Assembly (NCBI GenBank): GCA_902572065.1
Contig: CACGEL010000031.1
Location: 1-8,477 of the forward strand
DNA: 8,477 nucleotides
Direction of reading: 5' to 3'
Source of the DNA: an uncultured Prochlorococcus sp.
Lineage (GTDB): Bacteria; Cyanobacteriota; Cyanobacteriia; PCC-6307; Cyanobiaceae
Part shown: piece by piece, positions 1 to 5,827 of the stretch
Position numbering within the stretch: the first letter of the stretch is position 1
How the letters are laid out: each line of letters begins with the position of its first letter
Made by a program: the position numbers and the translations under genes
The notes under the pieces: generated by a model
What the model saw: only the letters and a program-made list of their open reading frames with translations
Told to the model about the DNA's origin: nothing
Databases searched by the model: none

Positions 1-8
1 AAATTTAA

Positions 9-284
9 ACTTTTTTGCTTTTAAAATATCTAATAATTTCAACTTTAGTTACGCCACCTAATAGGAAATATGAAGAGAATATTTTAAATTTTTGCGAACA
101 TATTCATCCCAAAATATATGTAAAAAATTCCAAGGTTAAATTATCTTTTAGATGTTTTGCATTGAATGAGAAAGAAAACATATTATATCTCCAAGCATCT
201 AGAATTCTTAAAGGAGGTTTTCCTTTCAAAAATACATTTAATAAATGGGATATTATTTCTGAACAGCAAATTGTTCAAATATAA
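9..284 (+). CDS. Start-less protein-like frame, hypothetical or gene remnant
   Basis: The frame is open from a TAA at 6-8 to a TAA at 282-284 and contains no ATG. The first usable start is TTG at 15, which would give 89 residues. I do not recognise the protein. The N-terminal 13 residues are hydrophobic (LLLKYLIISTLVT). The rest is mixed polar and hydrophobic, with cysteines near residues 27 and 47 and a plausible soluble-protein stretch around ILYLQASRILKGGFPF. No Shine-Dalgarno sequence is visible before the TTG. A different frame is open from the window edge to about 57, so the true N-terminus may lie there, or outside the window, with a frameshift between. Alternatives are a genuine TTG-started gene or a decayed 3' fragment. 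Confidence 0.3.
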   Translation, partial: TFLLLKYLIISTLVTPPNRKYEENILNFCEHIHPKIYVKNSKVKLSFRCFALNEKENILYLQASRILKGGFPFKNTFNKWDIISEQQIVQI

Positions 285-406
285 ATATATTTATATATCC
301 TCTTAATAAGGCTAATTAAATTTATCTTTTATAGTGATATTTTGTACCTATTAATCTCACTTTAATTATTAATTTCATATAATCATTAAAATAATTCTAA
401 ATATTG
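285..406. other. AT-rich spacer, nothing recognised
   Basis: This spacer follows the stop at 284. It contains no frame with a credible start on either strand and no strong hairpin with a T run. A five-base AGTGA/TCACT pairing around 334-361 is too weak to call. Confidence 0.5.
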
Positions 407-502
407 ATGATAAAAATAAAACTTCAAGTAAAATCTAAAAATATAATTAGTCTTTCCGAACTTTACAAACTACGTTATAAAAAAAATAGACTAAACTTTT
501 AA
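407..502 (+). CDS. Possible 31-residue basic peptide upstream of the exported protein
   Basis: An ATG-started frame of 31 codons ends with TAA at 500-502, two bases before the ATG at 505. It has about ten Lys/Arg residues, an alternating N-terminal MIKIKLQVK and a helical-looking middle (SLSELYKL). The near-overlap with the next start would suit translational coupling or a leader peptide. In DNA this AT-rich, however, a frame of this length can easily occur by chance, and its A-rich codons explain the lysine content. There is no clear Shine-Dalgarno sequence. Function is unknown. Confidence 0.22.
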   Translation: MIKIKLQVKSKNIISLSELYKLRYKKNRLNF

Positions 503-504
503 TA

Positions 505-813
505 ATGAAAAAATTAATAACTATTTTTATATTTCAAATTATATTAGTTCCTTTTGGGTTAAATGCTAATGAAAACTTTTCTGTAGAGATTGAAGCCCTG
601 ACACTTGTAATGGAACAATATGAAAAAGATATTGATGTTAAGCTTGAATCTGAGGCAGAACTAAATAATAAAAAGCCTAGCTATATGGCTTTCAAACAAG
701 ATGAATGCAATGCTACTGTCAAAGTCACTGAAAAAACAGGTCTAGAAATCGTTGGGACTGAGTCTTTCGATGTAAATGTTTGCAAGAAAGAAATATACAA
801 AGTTGTAAATTAA
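505..813 (+). CDS. Small exported hypothetical protein with two cysteines
   Basis: The product has 102 residues and I do not recognise its family. Residues 1-21 look like a Sec signal peptide: MKK, then a hydrophobic core (ITIFIFQIILVPFGL), with a likely cleavage site after LNA at about 21. The mature part is acidic and lysine-rich. It has an amphipathic segment at 25-40 (FSVEIEALTLVMEQYE) and a C-terminal half that looks like beta strands (TVKVTEKTGLEIVG). The only cysteines, C68 and C93, could form a periplasmic disulfide; that is inference. The ATG at 505 puts the charged n-region directly before the hydrophobic core and is the only sensible start. An AT-rich TTATAA at about 475 could be the -10, but no -35 stands out. 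Downstream are paired inverted repeats (869-933). Confidence 0.75.
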   Translation: MKKLITIFIFQIILVPFGLNANENFSVEIEALTLVMEQYEKDIDVKLESEAELNNKKPSYMAFKQDECNATVKVTEKTGLEIVGTESFDVNVCKKEIYKVVN

Positions 814-868
814 TTAAAAAATTATACGTATAAAAGATATTTCTTAACTTAATAAAAAAAACTTTAAA

Positions 869-899
869 GAGGTCTTTTACATAAAGAAGGCAAGACCTC
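869..899 (-). terminator. 8-bp perfect inverted repeat, candidate terminator read on the minus strand
   Basis: GAGGTCTT (869-876) pairs perfectly with AAGACCTC (892-899) across a 15-base loop. Four of the eight pairs are G-C, which stands out in this AT-rich spacer. Read leftwards, the stem is followed after about nine bases by a run of eight T (the complement of 853-860), so it may end transcription of the small gene at 1010-1159. The distance from stem to T run is longer than usual. A second AGACC copy at 901-905 could pair with the same left arm. Confidence 0.35.
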
Positions 900-906
900 G
901 AGACCT

Positions 907-933
907 AACAGAAACTTTGGAACGGGTTCTGTT
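907..933 (+). repeat. Second inverted repeat, hairpin near the 3' end of the exported-protein transcript
   Basis: AACAGAA (907-913) pairs with TTCTGTT (927-933) over a 13-base loop. An alternative small hairpin, GAAC/GTTC (920-923 with 926-929), sits inside it. The sequence that follows is AT-rich but lacks a true T run, so a terminator role for the + strand gene ending at 813 is possible but weak. The two stems 869-899 and 907-933 are side by side and could belong to one structured RNA. Confidence 0.3.
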
Positions 934-1009
934 ATTTAATTAATAACTAATCTAATAATGTACAGATGTAATAAAAAGTACAAATATTAAAATATCTCTA
1001 ATTACTGAA

Positions 1010-1159
1010 TTATTTATTTTTTTGGGAGACTTTCTGTAATTCTTCTCTAGACATAAGTGCTTCAATTTTAGCGAGGACTTTCTGAAGTTCTTCTGTCTTG
1101 GTTAAAGAGGCCTCGGCAACTTCTCTTAGTTTCTCTAATTGCTCTTGAGTTTTATTCAT
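1010..1159 (-). CDS. 49-residue charged coiled-coil protein, hypothetical
   Basis: An ATG-started frame on the minus strand (start codon 1159-1157, TAA 1012-1010) encodes 49 residues. Nearly the whole chain is heptad-like and rich in Leu, Glu and Lys (QLEKLREVAEAS, TEELQKVLAKIEALMS), so it should form a soluble amphipathic helix or coiled coil. It has no membrane segment, no cysteine and no signal peptide. The codons are more GC-rich than the flanks (GCC, GAG, CTC), which supports real coding. There is no clear Shine-Dalgarno sequence, as is common here. It lies 10 bases beyond the end of the 51-residue frame on the same strand. The hairpin at 869-899 may terminate it. Function is unknown; a small helical partner or adaptor protein is one guess. 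Confidence 0.65.
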   Translation of the reverse strand: MNKTQEQLEKLREVAEASLTKTEELQKVLAKIEALMSREELQKVSQKNK

Positions 1160-1169
1160 AGTTAATTAG

Positions 1170-1325
1170 TTAGAAATACATCACTTGAAATGATGGTTTT
1201 AAAACAAATTTTTTACTCACACACAAACTCATCTTGACTCTATTTTTAATAAAGTCAAATAAATTTTCTTTATTTGATCTTTTATGAGGACTTCCAATTA
1301 AATCTTTGTTGTTTAAAAAAATCAT
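1170..1325 (-). CDS. Possible 51-residue basic protein, hypothetical
   Basis: An ATG frame (start codon 1325-1323, TAA 1172-1170) encodes 51 residues. The chain is basic, with a hydrophilic first half (residues 11-31, including HKRSNKENLFDFIKNRVK) and a more hydrophobic second half with one cysteine at 35. A second in-frame Met is at residue 32. It lies between two other small minus-strand frames, 10 bases upstream of the 49-residue gene, which suits a small operon downstream of the pst genes. Against it, there is no recognisable family or ribosome binding site, and overlapping inverted repeats (1234-1277) fall inside it. I rate it as uncertain. Confidence 0.35.
   Translation of the reverse strand: MIFLNNKDLIGSPHKRSNKENLFDFIKNRVKMSLCVSKKFVLKPSFQVMYF
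1234..1277. repeat. Two overlapping, mutually exclusive inverted repeats
   Basis: TTGACT (1234-1239) pairs with AGTCAA (1253-1258), and TCAAATAAA (1255-1263) pairs perfectly with TTTATTTGA (1269-1277) over a five-base loop. The arms share 1255-1258, so only one hairpin can form at a time. The nine-base stem is nearly all A-T, so its stability is modest. It lies inside the doubtful 51-residue frame. Confidence 0.3.
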
Positions 1326-1364
1326 AGAATTAGAGCCTTTAAATAAAAAAGTATATATTCTGGA

Positions 1365-1454
1365 TTATGAGGTAAATACTGGAAGGCCAATAGTTGCGGT
1401 TGTAATTATCGCACCCGCAAATATCAAGAAAGGAAGATAAGGGAAATTTTTCAA
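1365..1454 (-). CDS. 29-residue single-helix membrane peptide, non-ATG start
   Basis: The frame is open on the minus strand from a TAG at 1508-1506 to a TAA at 1367-1365 and contains no ATG. The best start is TTG at 1454-1452, giving 29 residues. These are a short polar and aromatic N-terminus (MKNFPYLP), a clean membrane segment (FLIFAGAIITTATIGLPVF, residues 9-27) and a TS end. The small-residue pattern (AGA, TTAT, GLP) looks like a thylakoid or inner-membrane mini-protein rather than chance. A promoter-like pair at 1480-1508 would start the RNA about 18 bases before the TTG. A purine stretch (AGAAAAG) sits about eight bases upstream of the start. A longer reading would need an ATA start. 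I do not recognise the family. It follows pstB on the same strand. Confidence 0.42.
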   Translation of the reverse strand: MKNFPYLPFLIFAGAIITTATIGLPVFTS

Positions 1455-1479
1455 ATTAAACTTTTCTAATTCGAGGAAT

Positions 1480-1508
1480 ACTATATAGGTATTTATACTG
1501 TTTGTCTA
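1480..1508 (-). promoter_or_regulatory. Candidate sigma-70 promoter for the 29-residue membrane peptide
   Basis: On the minus strand TAGACA (1508-1503) and TATAGT (1485-1480) are separated by exactly 17 bases. Both hexamers are good matches to TTGACA and TATAAT. The expected start point, near 1473, precedes the TTG codon by about 18 bases. It lies about 55 bases after the pstB stop. In AT-rich DNA such matches also arise by chance. Confidence 0.4.
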
Positions 1509-1561
1509 CCCCTGGCTTCTTTTTAGGTAAAAATTACTCTTCCAAAGATAAAAATTTAACC

Positions 1562-2371
1562 TCAACCAAATTTTCCAGCTATATATTCCTGAGTGGTTTT
1601 TTCTTTAGGAGAGTTAAAAATTTTCTTTGTTGAATCAAATTCCGCAAGATAACCTACTTTTCCTCCATCACCATCTTCAAATTCAGTTGCATTAAAAAAT
1701 GCTGTCATATCACTAACTCTTAATGCCTGTTGCATATTATGCGTAACGATTATTATTGTATAATTCTTCTTAAGTTCGTGCATTGTTTCTTCTATTTTTA
1801 AAGTTGAAATAGGATCTAAAGCTGAACAAGGTTCGTCCATGAGAATTATTTCAGGTTCAATGGCGATTGTTCGAGCAATACATAGTCTTTGTTGTTGTCC
1901 ACCAGATAAAGTGTAACCACTGTCGTTTAACTTATCCTTACATTCCTTCCATAAAGCAGCCTTTTTAAGTGAAAGTTCCACTAAATCATCCATATCTCCT
2001 ACAAATCCATTAATCCTTGCTCCAAATGCAATATTTTCGTAGATAGATTTAGGGAATGGATTAGGTTGTTGAAAAACCATTCCAATTCTTCTTCTTACTT
2101 CAACTGGATCTACTCTTTTGTCATAAATATTAGTTCCATCAAAGAGGACAGTCCCTTTTAGCGAACAATTAGGTATTAAATCGTTCATTCTGTTTAAAGA
2201 CCTAAGAATAGTTGATTTACCACATCCTGAAGGTCCAATAAGGGAGGTTATATTTCCTTTTTTAAAATTACAAAAAACATTTCTTACTGCTTCAAAAGTT
2301 CCATAGCTAACAGAAACATTCTCGAGAGATAAAATGATATTCTTTAATGTTTTTTTATTAGTTTTAATCAT
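1562..2371 (-). CDS. pstB: Phosphate ABC transporter ATP-binding protein PstB
   Basis: PstB is the cytoplasmic ATPase that powers high-affinity phosphate uptake through the PstC-PstA channel. The 269 residues match the usual family length and carry every ABC landmark: Walker [10 protein letters not shown] (46-54), the Q-loop in VFQQPNPFP (99-107), the signature LSGGQQQR (155-162), Walker B IILMDEP (175-181), the D-loop SALD (183-186) and the H-loop histidine H211. The [12 protein letters not shown] context and the Asn-rich stretch after Walker A ([12 protein letters not shown]) are characteristic of PstB rather than other ABC ATPases. The ATG is one base after the pstA TGA. A GAGGG ribosome binding site lies about six bases upstream inside the end of pstA, so translation is probably coupled. 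It is the last gene of the pst unit. No clear intrinsic terminator follows. Confidence 0.97.
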   Translation of the reverse strand: MIKTNKKTLKNIILSLENVSVSYGTFEAVRNVFCNFKKGNITSLIGPSGCGKSTILRSLNRMNDLIPNCSLKGTVLFDGTNIYDKRVDPVEVRRRIGMVFQQPNPFPKSIYENIAFGARINGFVGDMDDLVELSLKKAALWKECKDKLNDSGYTLSGGQQQRLCIARTIAIEPEIILMDEPCSALDPISTLKIEETMHELKKNYTIIIVTHNMQQALRVSDMTAFFNATEFEDGDGGKVGYLAEFDSTKKIFNSPKEKTTQEYIAGKFG

Positions 2372-2372
2372 T

Positions 2373-3266
2373 TCATACCCTCTTAGTTTTCTCAGTAAAA
2401 GCGGCTAATATCCTAGAAAATATATTTACAGAAAGGATAGACAAAACAAGGATAAAAGATGCCGCCCATGCAAGTTTATTTTGAGCATCATATGGTTCCA
2501 AAGCAAAATTATAAATTAAGACTGCAAGAGAACCCATTTCATAAAACAAATCCCCAAAACCAGTTATGTAGTAGTAGGAGAATAAAGCTGTAAAAATTAA
2601 TGGAGCAGTTTCACCCGCAGCCCTAGCTATACCTAGTACTACACCAGTAGCTATAGAACGAAAAGCAGAGGGTAAAGTTATTTTTAATATTGTTGTATAC
2701 ATACTTGCCCCTACACCTAGAGAAGCATACCTTAATTCATTTGGAACTAACTTTAAACCCTCATCAGTTGTCTTTATGACAGACGGCAACATCAAAATTG
2801 AGAGTGCCATTCCACCAGCCAAGCCACTGTACATACTTCCAAATAAGATTTTAGTTGAAACTATTAAGGCATATATAAATACACCCGCAATTATTGAAGG
2901 AACACCAGCTAAAACATTGACCCCAAATCTTATAAACCGAGAGAAAGCTCCACCTTTAGAATATTCCGCTAGATATATGCCGCCGCCAACACCAACTGGT
3001 ATGGCAATAATTGAGGCAATAGCGGTGATTATTAATGTCCCGATTAATGCAGGGTTAATTCCACCTGCATCTAAATCATCTCCAGGAGGGTTGGGCTCTA
3101 AAGTAAATAGCTCAGGATTTATCTGAGCTCCGCCTTTGATTAGAATATAAGTTACCAGAAATATCAAAGGAAGTATCGCTATAACTACACAAATTAAAGA
3201 TAAAGAAGTAAAAACTTTATCTCCTATATTTCGAGATGAATTTTTTTGGTAAAAAAGTGAATTCAT
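2373..3266 (-). CDS. pstA: Phosphate ABC transporter permease PstA
   Basis: PstA is one half of the inner-membrane phosphate channel, paired with PstC. The 297 residues are of normal length and contain about six membrane segments (roughly 19-43, 74-100, 115-139, 147-163, 203-230 and 268-290). The cytoplasmic EAA-type loop that docks PstB is visible at 177-199 ([12 protein letters not shown] and ITLP). The family motif [11 protein letters not shown] is at 215-225, and [10 protein letters not shown] at 121-130 is also typical of PstA. The ATG lies five bases after the pstC TAG, without a strong ribosome binding site, and the gene ends one base before pstB. The order pstC-pstA-pstB is the standard one. 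No residue of note is missing. Confidence 0.96.
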   Translation of the reverse strand: MNSLFYQKNSSRNIGDKVFTSLSLICVVIAILPLIFLVTYILIKGGAQINPELFTLEPNPPGDDLDAGGINPALIGTLIITAIASIIAIPVGVGGGIYLAEYSKGGAFSRFIRFGVNVLAGVPSIIAGVFIYALIVSTKILFGSMYSGLAGGMALSILMLPSVIKTTDEGLKLVPNELRYASLGVGASMYTTILKITLPSAFRSIATGVVLGIARAAGETAPLIFTALFSYYYITGFGDLFYEMGSLAVLIYNFALEPYDAQNKLAWAASFILVLSILSVNIFSRILAAFTEKTKRV

Positions 3267-3271
3267 AATAT

Positions 3272-4219
3272 CTAATATTTGAGACTAAATTTCTTAACTA
3301 ACCATTGAGCAAAGATATTCACCACCAAAGACAAAATCATCAAAACAAATGCTGCGTAAAACAAAGAGGAAACTTGACTTCCATCAGCTTCTCCAAATTG
3401 ATTTGCGAGCATAGAGGAGATGGTATATCCAGGAGATAATAAAGACCAACTAAATGCATTAGAGTTTCCGATAATCATTGTTACAGCCATTGTTTCTCCC
3501 ATTGCCCTACCTAAAGCAAGAAGAACACCTGCCATAATTCCTGATAACGCAGCTGGCAGAATTACTGAAAATATAGTTTTCCATCTACTGGCTCCAATTC
3601 CATAAGAAGCATTTCTAAGTTTTTTAGGAACTTGATTCAAAGAGTCCCTAGCAATAGAGGTAACTATAGGCAAAAGCATTACAACTAAAATCAATATCGC
3701 CAAAAGTGAATTCCTACCTGTAGGTTCTGTGCTGAATAAAGGTATCCAACCAAAGAAATTATGTAGAAAGACAAAAAATGCTCTCAAAAAAGGTTCCATA
3801 ACAAAAATTGCCCAGAGTCCCAATACAACTGAGGGAATAGCTGCTAATAATTCAACAATTGAACCTATTATTTCTCTAAAAACTTTCGGTACAAAGTCCT
3901 CGGTAATAAATATTGCAGTTCCAATGCCCAAAGGGATAGTTATTAATAACGAGAGAAATGAAGTTATTAATGTGCCATATATTGCGGTAAAAGCTCCATA
4001 TTCATCTTTTACTGGATTCCATTCAGAGGTTACTAGAAACTTCAAGCCATACCTTGAAAAGGATTCAAATGACTGAAAAAAGACTACTAAAATAATTCCT
4101 AAAAGTATTATTGCTACGAAACTAGACAAGACTAGAGCAGTATTCTTAAAGATAATATCTATATTTTTTTCTATACCGAATCTTTTACGATTCTTGAAAA
4201 GAGTTAATTTCTCTTCCAT
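3272..4219 (-). CDS. pstC: Phosphate ABC transporter permease PstC
   Basis: PstC is the other half of the phosphate channel and the first gene of the operon. It has 315 residues and a cytoplasmic basic N-terminus (KNRKRFGIEKN). About six membrane segments lie at roughly 29-49, 79-104, 118-146, 171-190, 222-250 and 285-306. The EAA-type coupling loop is at 198-223 (KLRNASYGIGASRWKT followed by LPAA), and the family motif GRAMGETMAV is at 237-246. LLAAIPSVVLGLW (124-136) is typical of PstC. No pstS gene lies next to the operon, so the periplasmic binding protein must be encoded elsewhere, as is known in Prochlorococcus. The 154 bases upstream carry a candidate Pho operator. No Shine-Dalgarno sequence is evident before the ATG. 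Confidence 0.96.
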   Translation of the reverse strand: MEEKLTLFKNRKRFGIEKNIDIIFKNTALVLSSFVAIILLGIILVVFFQSFESFSRYGLKFLVTSEWNPVKDEYGAFTAIYGTLITSFLSLLITIPLGIGTAIFITEDFVPKVFREIIGSIVELLAAIPSVVLGLWAIFVMEPFLRAFFVFLHNFFGWIPLFSTEPTGRNSLLAILILVVMLLPIVTSIARDSLNQVPKKLRNASYGIGASRWKTIFSVILPAALSGIMAGVLLALGRAMGETMAVTMIIGNSNAFSWSLLSPGYTISSMLANQFGEADGSQVSSLFYAAFVLMILSLVVNIFAQWLVKKFSLKY

Positions 4220-4332
4220 TAAAAAAAGAATATCTATATAAATCTACTACTAAATGTTGTAAAAGACTTTAATAGGAGTTAAAGGTATATGAAAGTCATG
4301 ATAATTTGACATGTATTGAAAATCTTATCTAC
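4220..4332 (-). promoter_or_regulatory. pst operon promoter region
   Basis: This is the only sizeable gap upstream of pstC, so the operon promoter must be here or there is read-through from the K+ channel gene. Possible -10 elements on the minus strand are TTTAGT (4254-4249), TAGATT (4246-4241) and the TATATAGATA run (4240-4231). None has a convincing -35, which is expected for an activator-dependent Pho promoter. No intrinsic terminator for the upstream gene is visible. Confidence 0.45.
4265..4294 (-). promoter_or_regulatory. Candidate Pho box upstream of pstC
   Basis: Read on the minus strand, three eight-base units at 11-base spacing resemble the cyanobacterial Pho repeat (Py-TTAA-Py-Py-T/A with three-base spacers): TTTCATAT (4294-4287), TTTAACTC (4283-4276) and TTAAAGTC (4272-4265). 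Only the middle one is close to consensus. The same segment contains a perfect inverted repeat, CTTTAA (4267-4272) with TTAAAG (4279-4284) across six bases. It ends 45 bases before the pstC ATG and 10 bases before a TTTAGT element. PhoB control of pst genes is established for the family; this particular site is inference. Confidence 0.35.
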
Positions 4333-4440
4333 CTATTTTTTCTCAACCGCTGCTCTTAATTTCTCAAGGATATCTACTTTAATAGCTCGACAGCCACAAC
4401 AAGATTTCCTAAAAGGCCATTCAAAATATTTAGTTGTTCT
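4333..4440 (-). other. Open -1 frame across the K+ channel stop, possible lost C-terminal tail
   Basis: The frame is open from a TAA at 4443-4441 to a TAG at 4335-4333 and has no ATG. Beyond the channel stop (4376-4374) it encodes VDILEKLRAAVEKK. This continues the amphipathic pattern of the channel's own end (VVAVELLK). Adding one A to the AAA run just before the stop turns TTA AAG TAG into TTA AAA GTA GAT and joins the two. The upstream part of this frame (KSCCGCRAIK) overlaps the channel C-terminus and is probably just a shadow. Confidence 0.4.
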
Positions 4441-5429
4441 TTACTTCCAAAAGCTATTAATACCTGACCTGGCTGAAGTATGAAATTACCGCCAGGATTC
4501 GTTACCAATTTATCATTTTCTTTAATGGCTAATATTTTTGCCCCACTCTTTTTACCTATTCCAAGCTCTAAAAGCGTTATCTTTTCTGCAGTTTCAAAAA
4601 GGCTAATATCATTACTTAATTCAAATTCTTCAATCTCACATTCACTTCCTGCCAAGAGATCAAGAAAATCAATAGCAATTGGTCTTAAAGCCATTGATGC
4701 CATAGCTCTTCCTGCTGCTATGTAAGGACTAACAACAATACTTGCTCCAGCTAATCTCAATTTGCTAGCAGCTTCTTCAGTTCCTGCTCTAGCAATTACT
4801 CTTATTGAACTTCTTATCCCTTTAGCACTTAAGACAACATATAAATTAGCAGCATCATTAGATAAAGTAACAACCAAACTTTTACATTTATCTAATCCAG
4901 CTAGTTTTAAAGTTTCATCAAGTGTTGCATCTGCACAAAGGACTTCTAAACCATTATCTTCAGCAATCCTTTTTCTATCTTCATCACTTTCTACAACAAT
5001 AATAGGAATATTTTGTGTTTTTATTTGATTAGATATTTCCTGACCTACCCTCCCATATCCGCACAAAATTACATGATTTTCCATTTTTCTAAGAATTCTT
5101 TTAAAACGTAATTCATTTACTCTTTGAAAATAGCCGGATTCAAATAATCTAACAGCTTTTTGAAAGGTAAACTGAATAAAAATTAATCCACCAACGATTA
5201 TTAGAACAGTGATAATTCTGCCTTCAGGACTTAAAGTTTGAACTTCACCAAAACCAATAGTGGTTATGGTGATAAGAACCATCCATAAGCAATCACCCCA
5301 ATCCCATCCCTCTGTAATTCGATACCCAATAGCACCTAAAAAAAACAGAAAGAATAAAGAATAAATAAGACCAAACCAAGGTCTTAAGTAGTCTTTAATA
5401 AAATAGAACTCAAATAATCTAAGCTTCAT
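4374..5429 (-). CDS. Two-TM K+ channel with RCK (TrkA-N/TrkA-C) regulatory domain
   Basis: This is an inner-membrane potassium channel of the MthK/Kch type, gated by its cytoplasmic RCK domain. The 351 residues begin with a hydrophobic helix (about 18-36), then a pore loop with the selectivity filter TTIGFGE (56-62) and a second helix (about 71-90). A Rossmann RCK domain follows, with nucleotide motif GYGRVG (124-129) and the acidic residue ending strand two, E147 (VVESD). A TrkA-C-type domain covers about 265-345, ending in strands that read VLIAFGSKEQ. The filter is TIGFG rather than TVGYG, a known variant. The ATG at 5429 gives a sensible cytoplasmic N-terminus. The stop may be premature: the -1 frame continues with a helix-like sequence for 13 codons (see the entry at 4333). 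The gene is on the same strand as pst, 154 bases upstream, but nothing links them functionally. Confidence 0.9.
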   Translation of the reverse strand: MKLRLFEFYFIKDYLRPWFGLIYSLFFLFFLGAIGYRITEGWDWGDCLWMVLITITTIGFGEVQTLSPEGRIITVLIIVGGLIFIQFTFQKAVRLFESGYFQRVNELRFKRILRKMENHVILCGYGRVGQEISNQIKTQNIPIIVVESDEDRKRIAEDNGLEVLCADATLDETLKLAGLDKCKSLVVTLSNDAANLYVVLSAKGIRSSIRVIARAGTEEAASKLRLAGASIVVSPYIAAGRAMASMALRPIAIDFLDLLAGSECEIEEFELSNDISLFETAEKITLLELGIGKKSGAKILAIKENDKLVTNPGGNFILQPGQVLIAFGSKEQLNILNGLLGNLVVAVELLK

Positions 5430-5607
5430 ATCTCTTATTATCGTTAACTATTCAAAAATTTCAAAAAAATTTTCTATTATGTCCTTAAAACTATTTATTT
5501 GTATAAGTGAAATACATATTAAGCAGAATAATAATATTTATTTTCGTAGCTCTTTGCATTAAACAAATGCTTTCTATTTCAGGGGTAATTTAATTTATTC
5601 TTTTAAT
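5430..5607. other. AT-rich spacer upstream of the K+ channel gene
   Basis: This spacer presumably carries the promoter of the channel gene. TAATAG at about 5480 on the minus strand is a possible -10, but no -35 is convincing. A weak GCATT/AATGC hairpin lies at about 5556-5570. No coding frame is credible. Confidence 0.4.
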
Positions 5608-5742
5608 TTATTTCGGTTCAACTTTTACCGATTCAATTAAAAAGTCGGAAGCTGTTTTTAGCCAATCAGCAACAGTAAGGCGTAAATCAGGTTGAGAATA
5701 AACTAGTACGAAAATAATTCCTACTAAGATTATTTTTAGCAT
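5608..5742 (-). CDS. 44-residue protein with an N-terminal membrane helix, hypothetical
   Basis: An ATG frame (start codon 5742-5740, TAA 5610-5608) encodes 44 residues. Residues 2-16 (LKIILVGIIFVLVYS) form a short membrane anchor or uncleaved signal. The rest is an amphipathic segment, LTVADWLKTASDFLIESVK (22-40), and an acidic-basic tail (VEPK). The regular helical periodicity, aromatic placement and normal codon mix make it a convincing real gene, of the sort common as conserved hypothetical proteins in marine cyanobacteria. It lies 85 bases downstream of the DUF1499 gene on the same strand and about 180 bases before the channel gene. The ribosome binding site is weak. Function is unknown; a thylakoid or plasma membrane accessory protein is possible. 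Confidence 0.68.
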   Translation of the reverse strand: MLKIILVGIIFVLVYSQPDLRLTVADWLKTASDFLIESVKVEPK

Positions 5743-5827
5743 GTTATTTCAAATATTCTCTCGAATTAAAGCACATCTAATTAGTAAAAAGAACCTTAAA
5801 TAAATAAAAATTAGACTAATTACCTAA

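Noticed and set aside
1215..1230. ACTCACACACAAACTC, faintly similar to the core of the cyanobacterial small RNA Yfr1
   Set aside because: The Yfr1 core is ACTCCTCACAC, which is not matched here, and the flanking hairpin arrangement and the usual gene neighbours are absent.
2776..3126. Plus-strand frame of 116 codons
   Set aside because: It is antisense to pstA, which has full family motifs. The proline- and isoleucine-rich product is a shadow.
3420..4076. Two plus-strand frames (3420-3605 and 3729-4076)
   Set aside because: Both are antisense to the intact pstC gene and show no protein-like features.
4250..4312. 20-codon minus-strand ATG frame upstream of pstC
   Set aside because: It is short, has no ribosome binding site, and covers the candidate Pho operator. 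Chance is the simplest explanation.
4480..5028. Two plus-strand frames (4480-4725 and 4762-5028)
   Set aside because: Both are antisense to the K+ channel gene, low in complexity and rich in Ser, Leu and Ala as reverse-complement shadows.
5491..5559. 22-codon minus-strand ATG frame before the channel gene
   Set aside because: The composition is what AT-rich DNA gives by chance and no start signal is visible.
5778..5822. TAATTAGT/ACTAATTA inverted repeat 29 bases apart
   Set aside because: The arms are A-T rich with a long loop, so this is expected by chance in such DNA.
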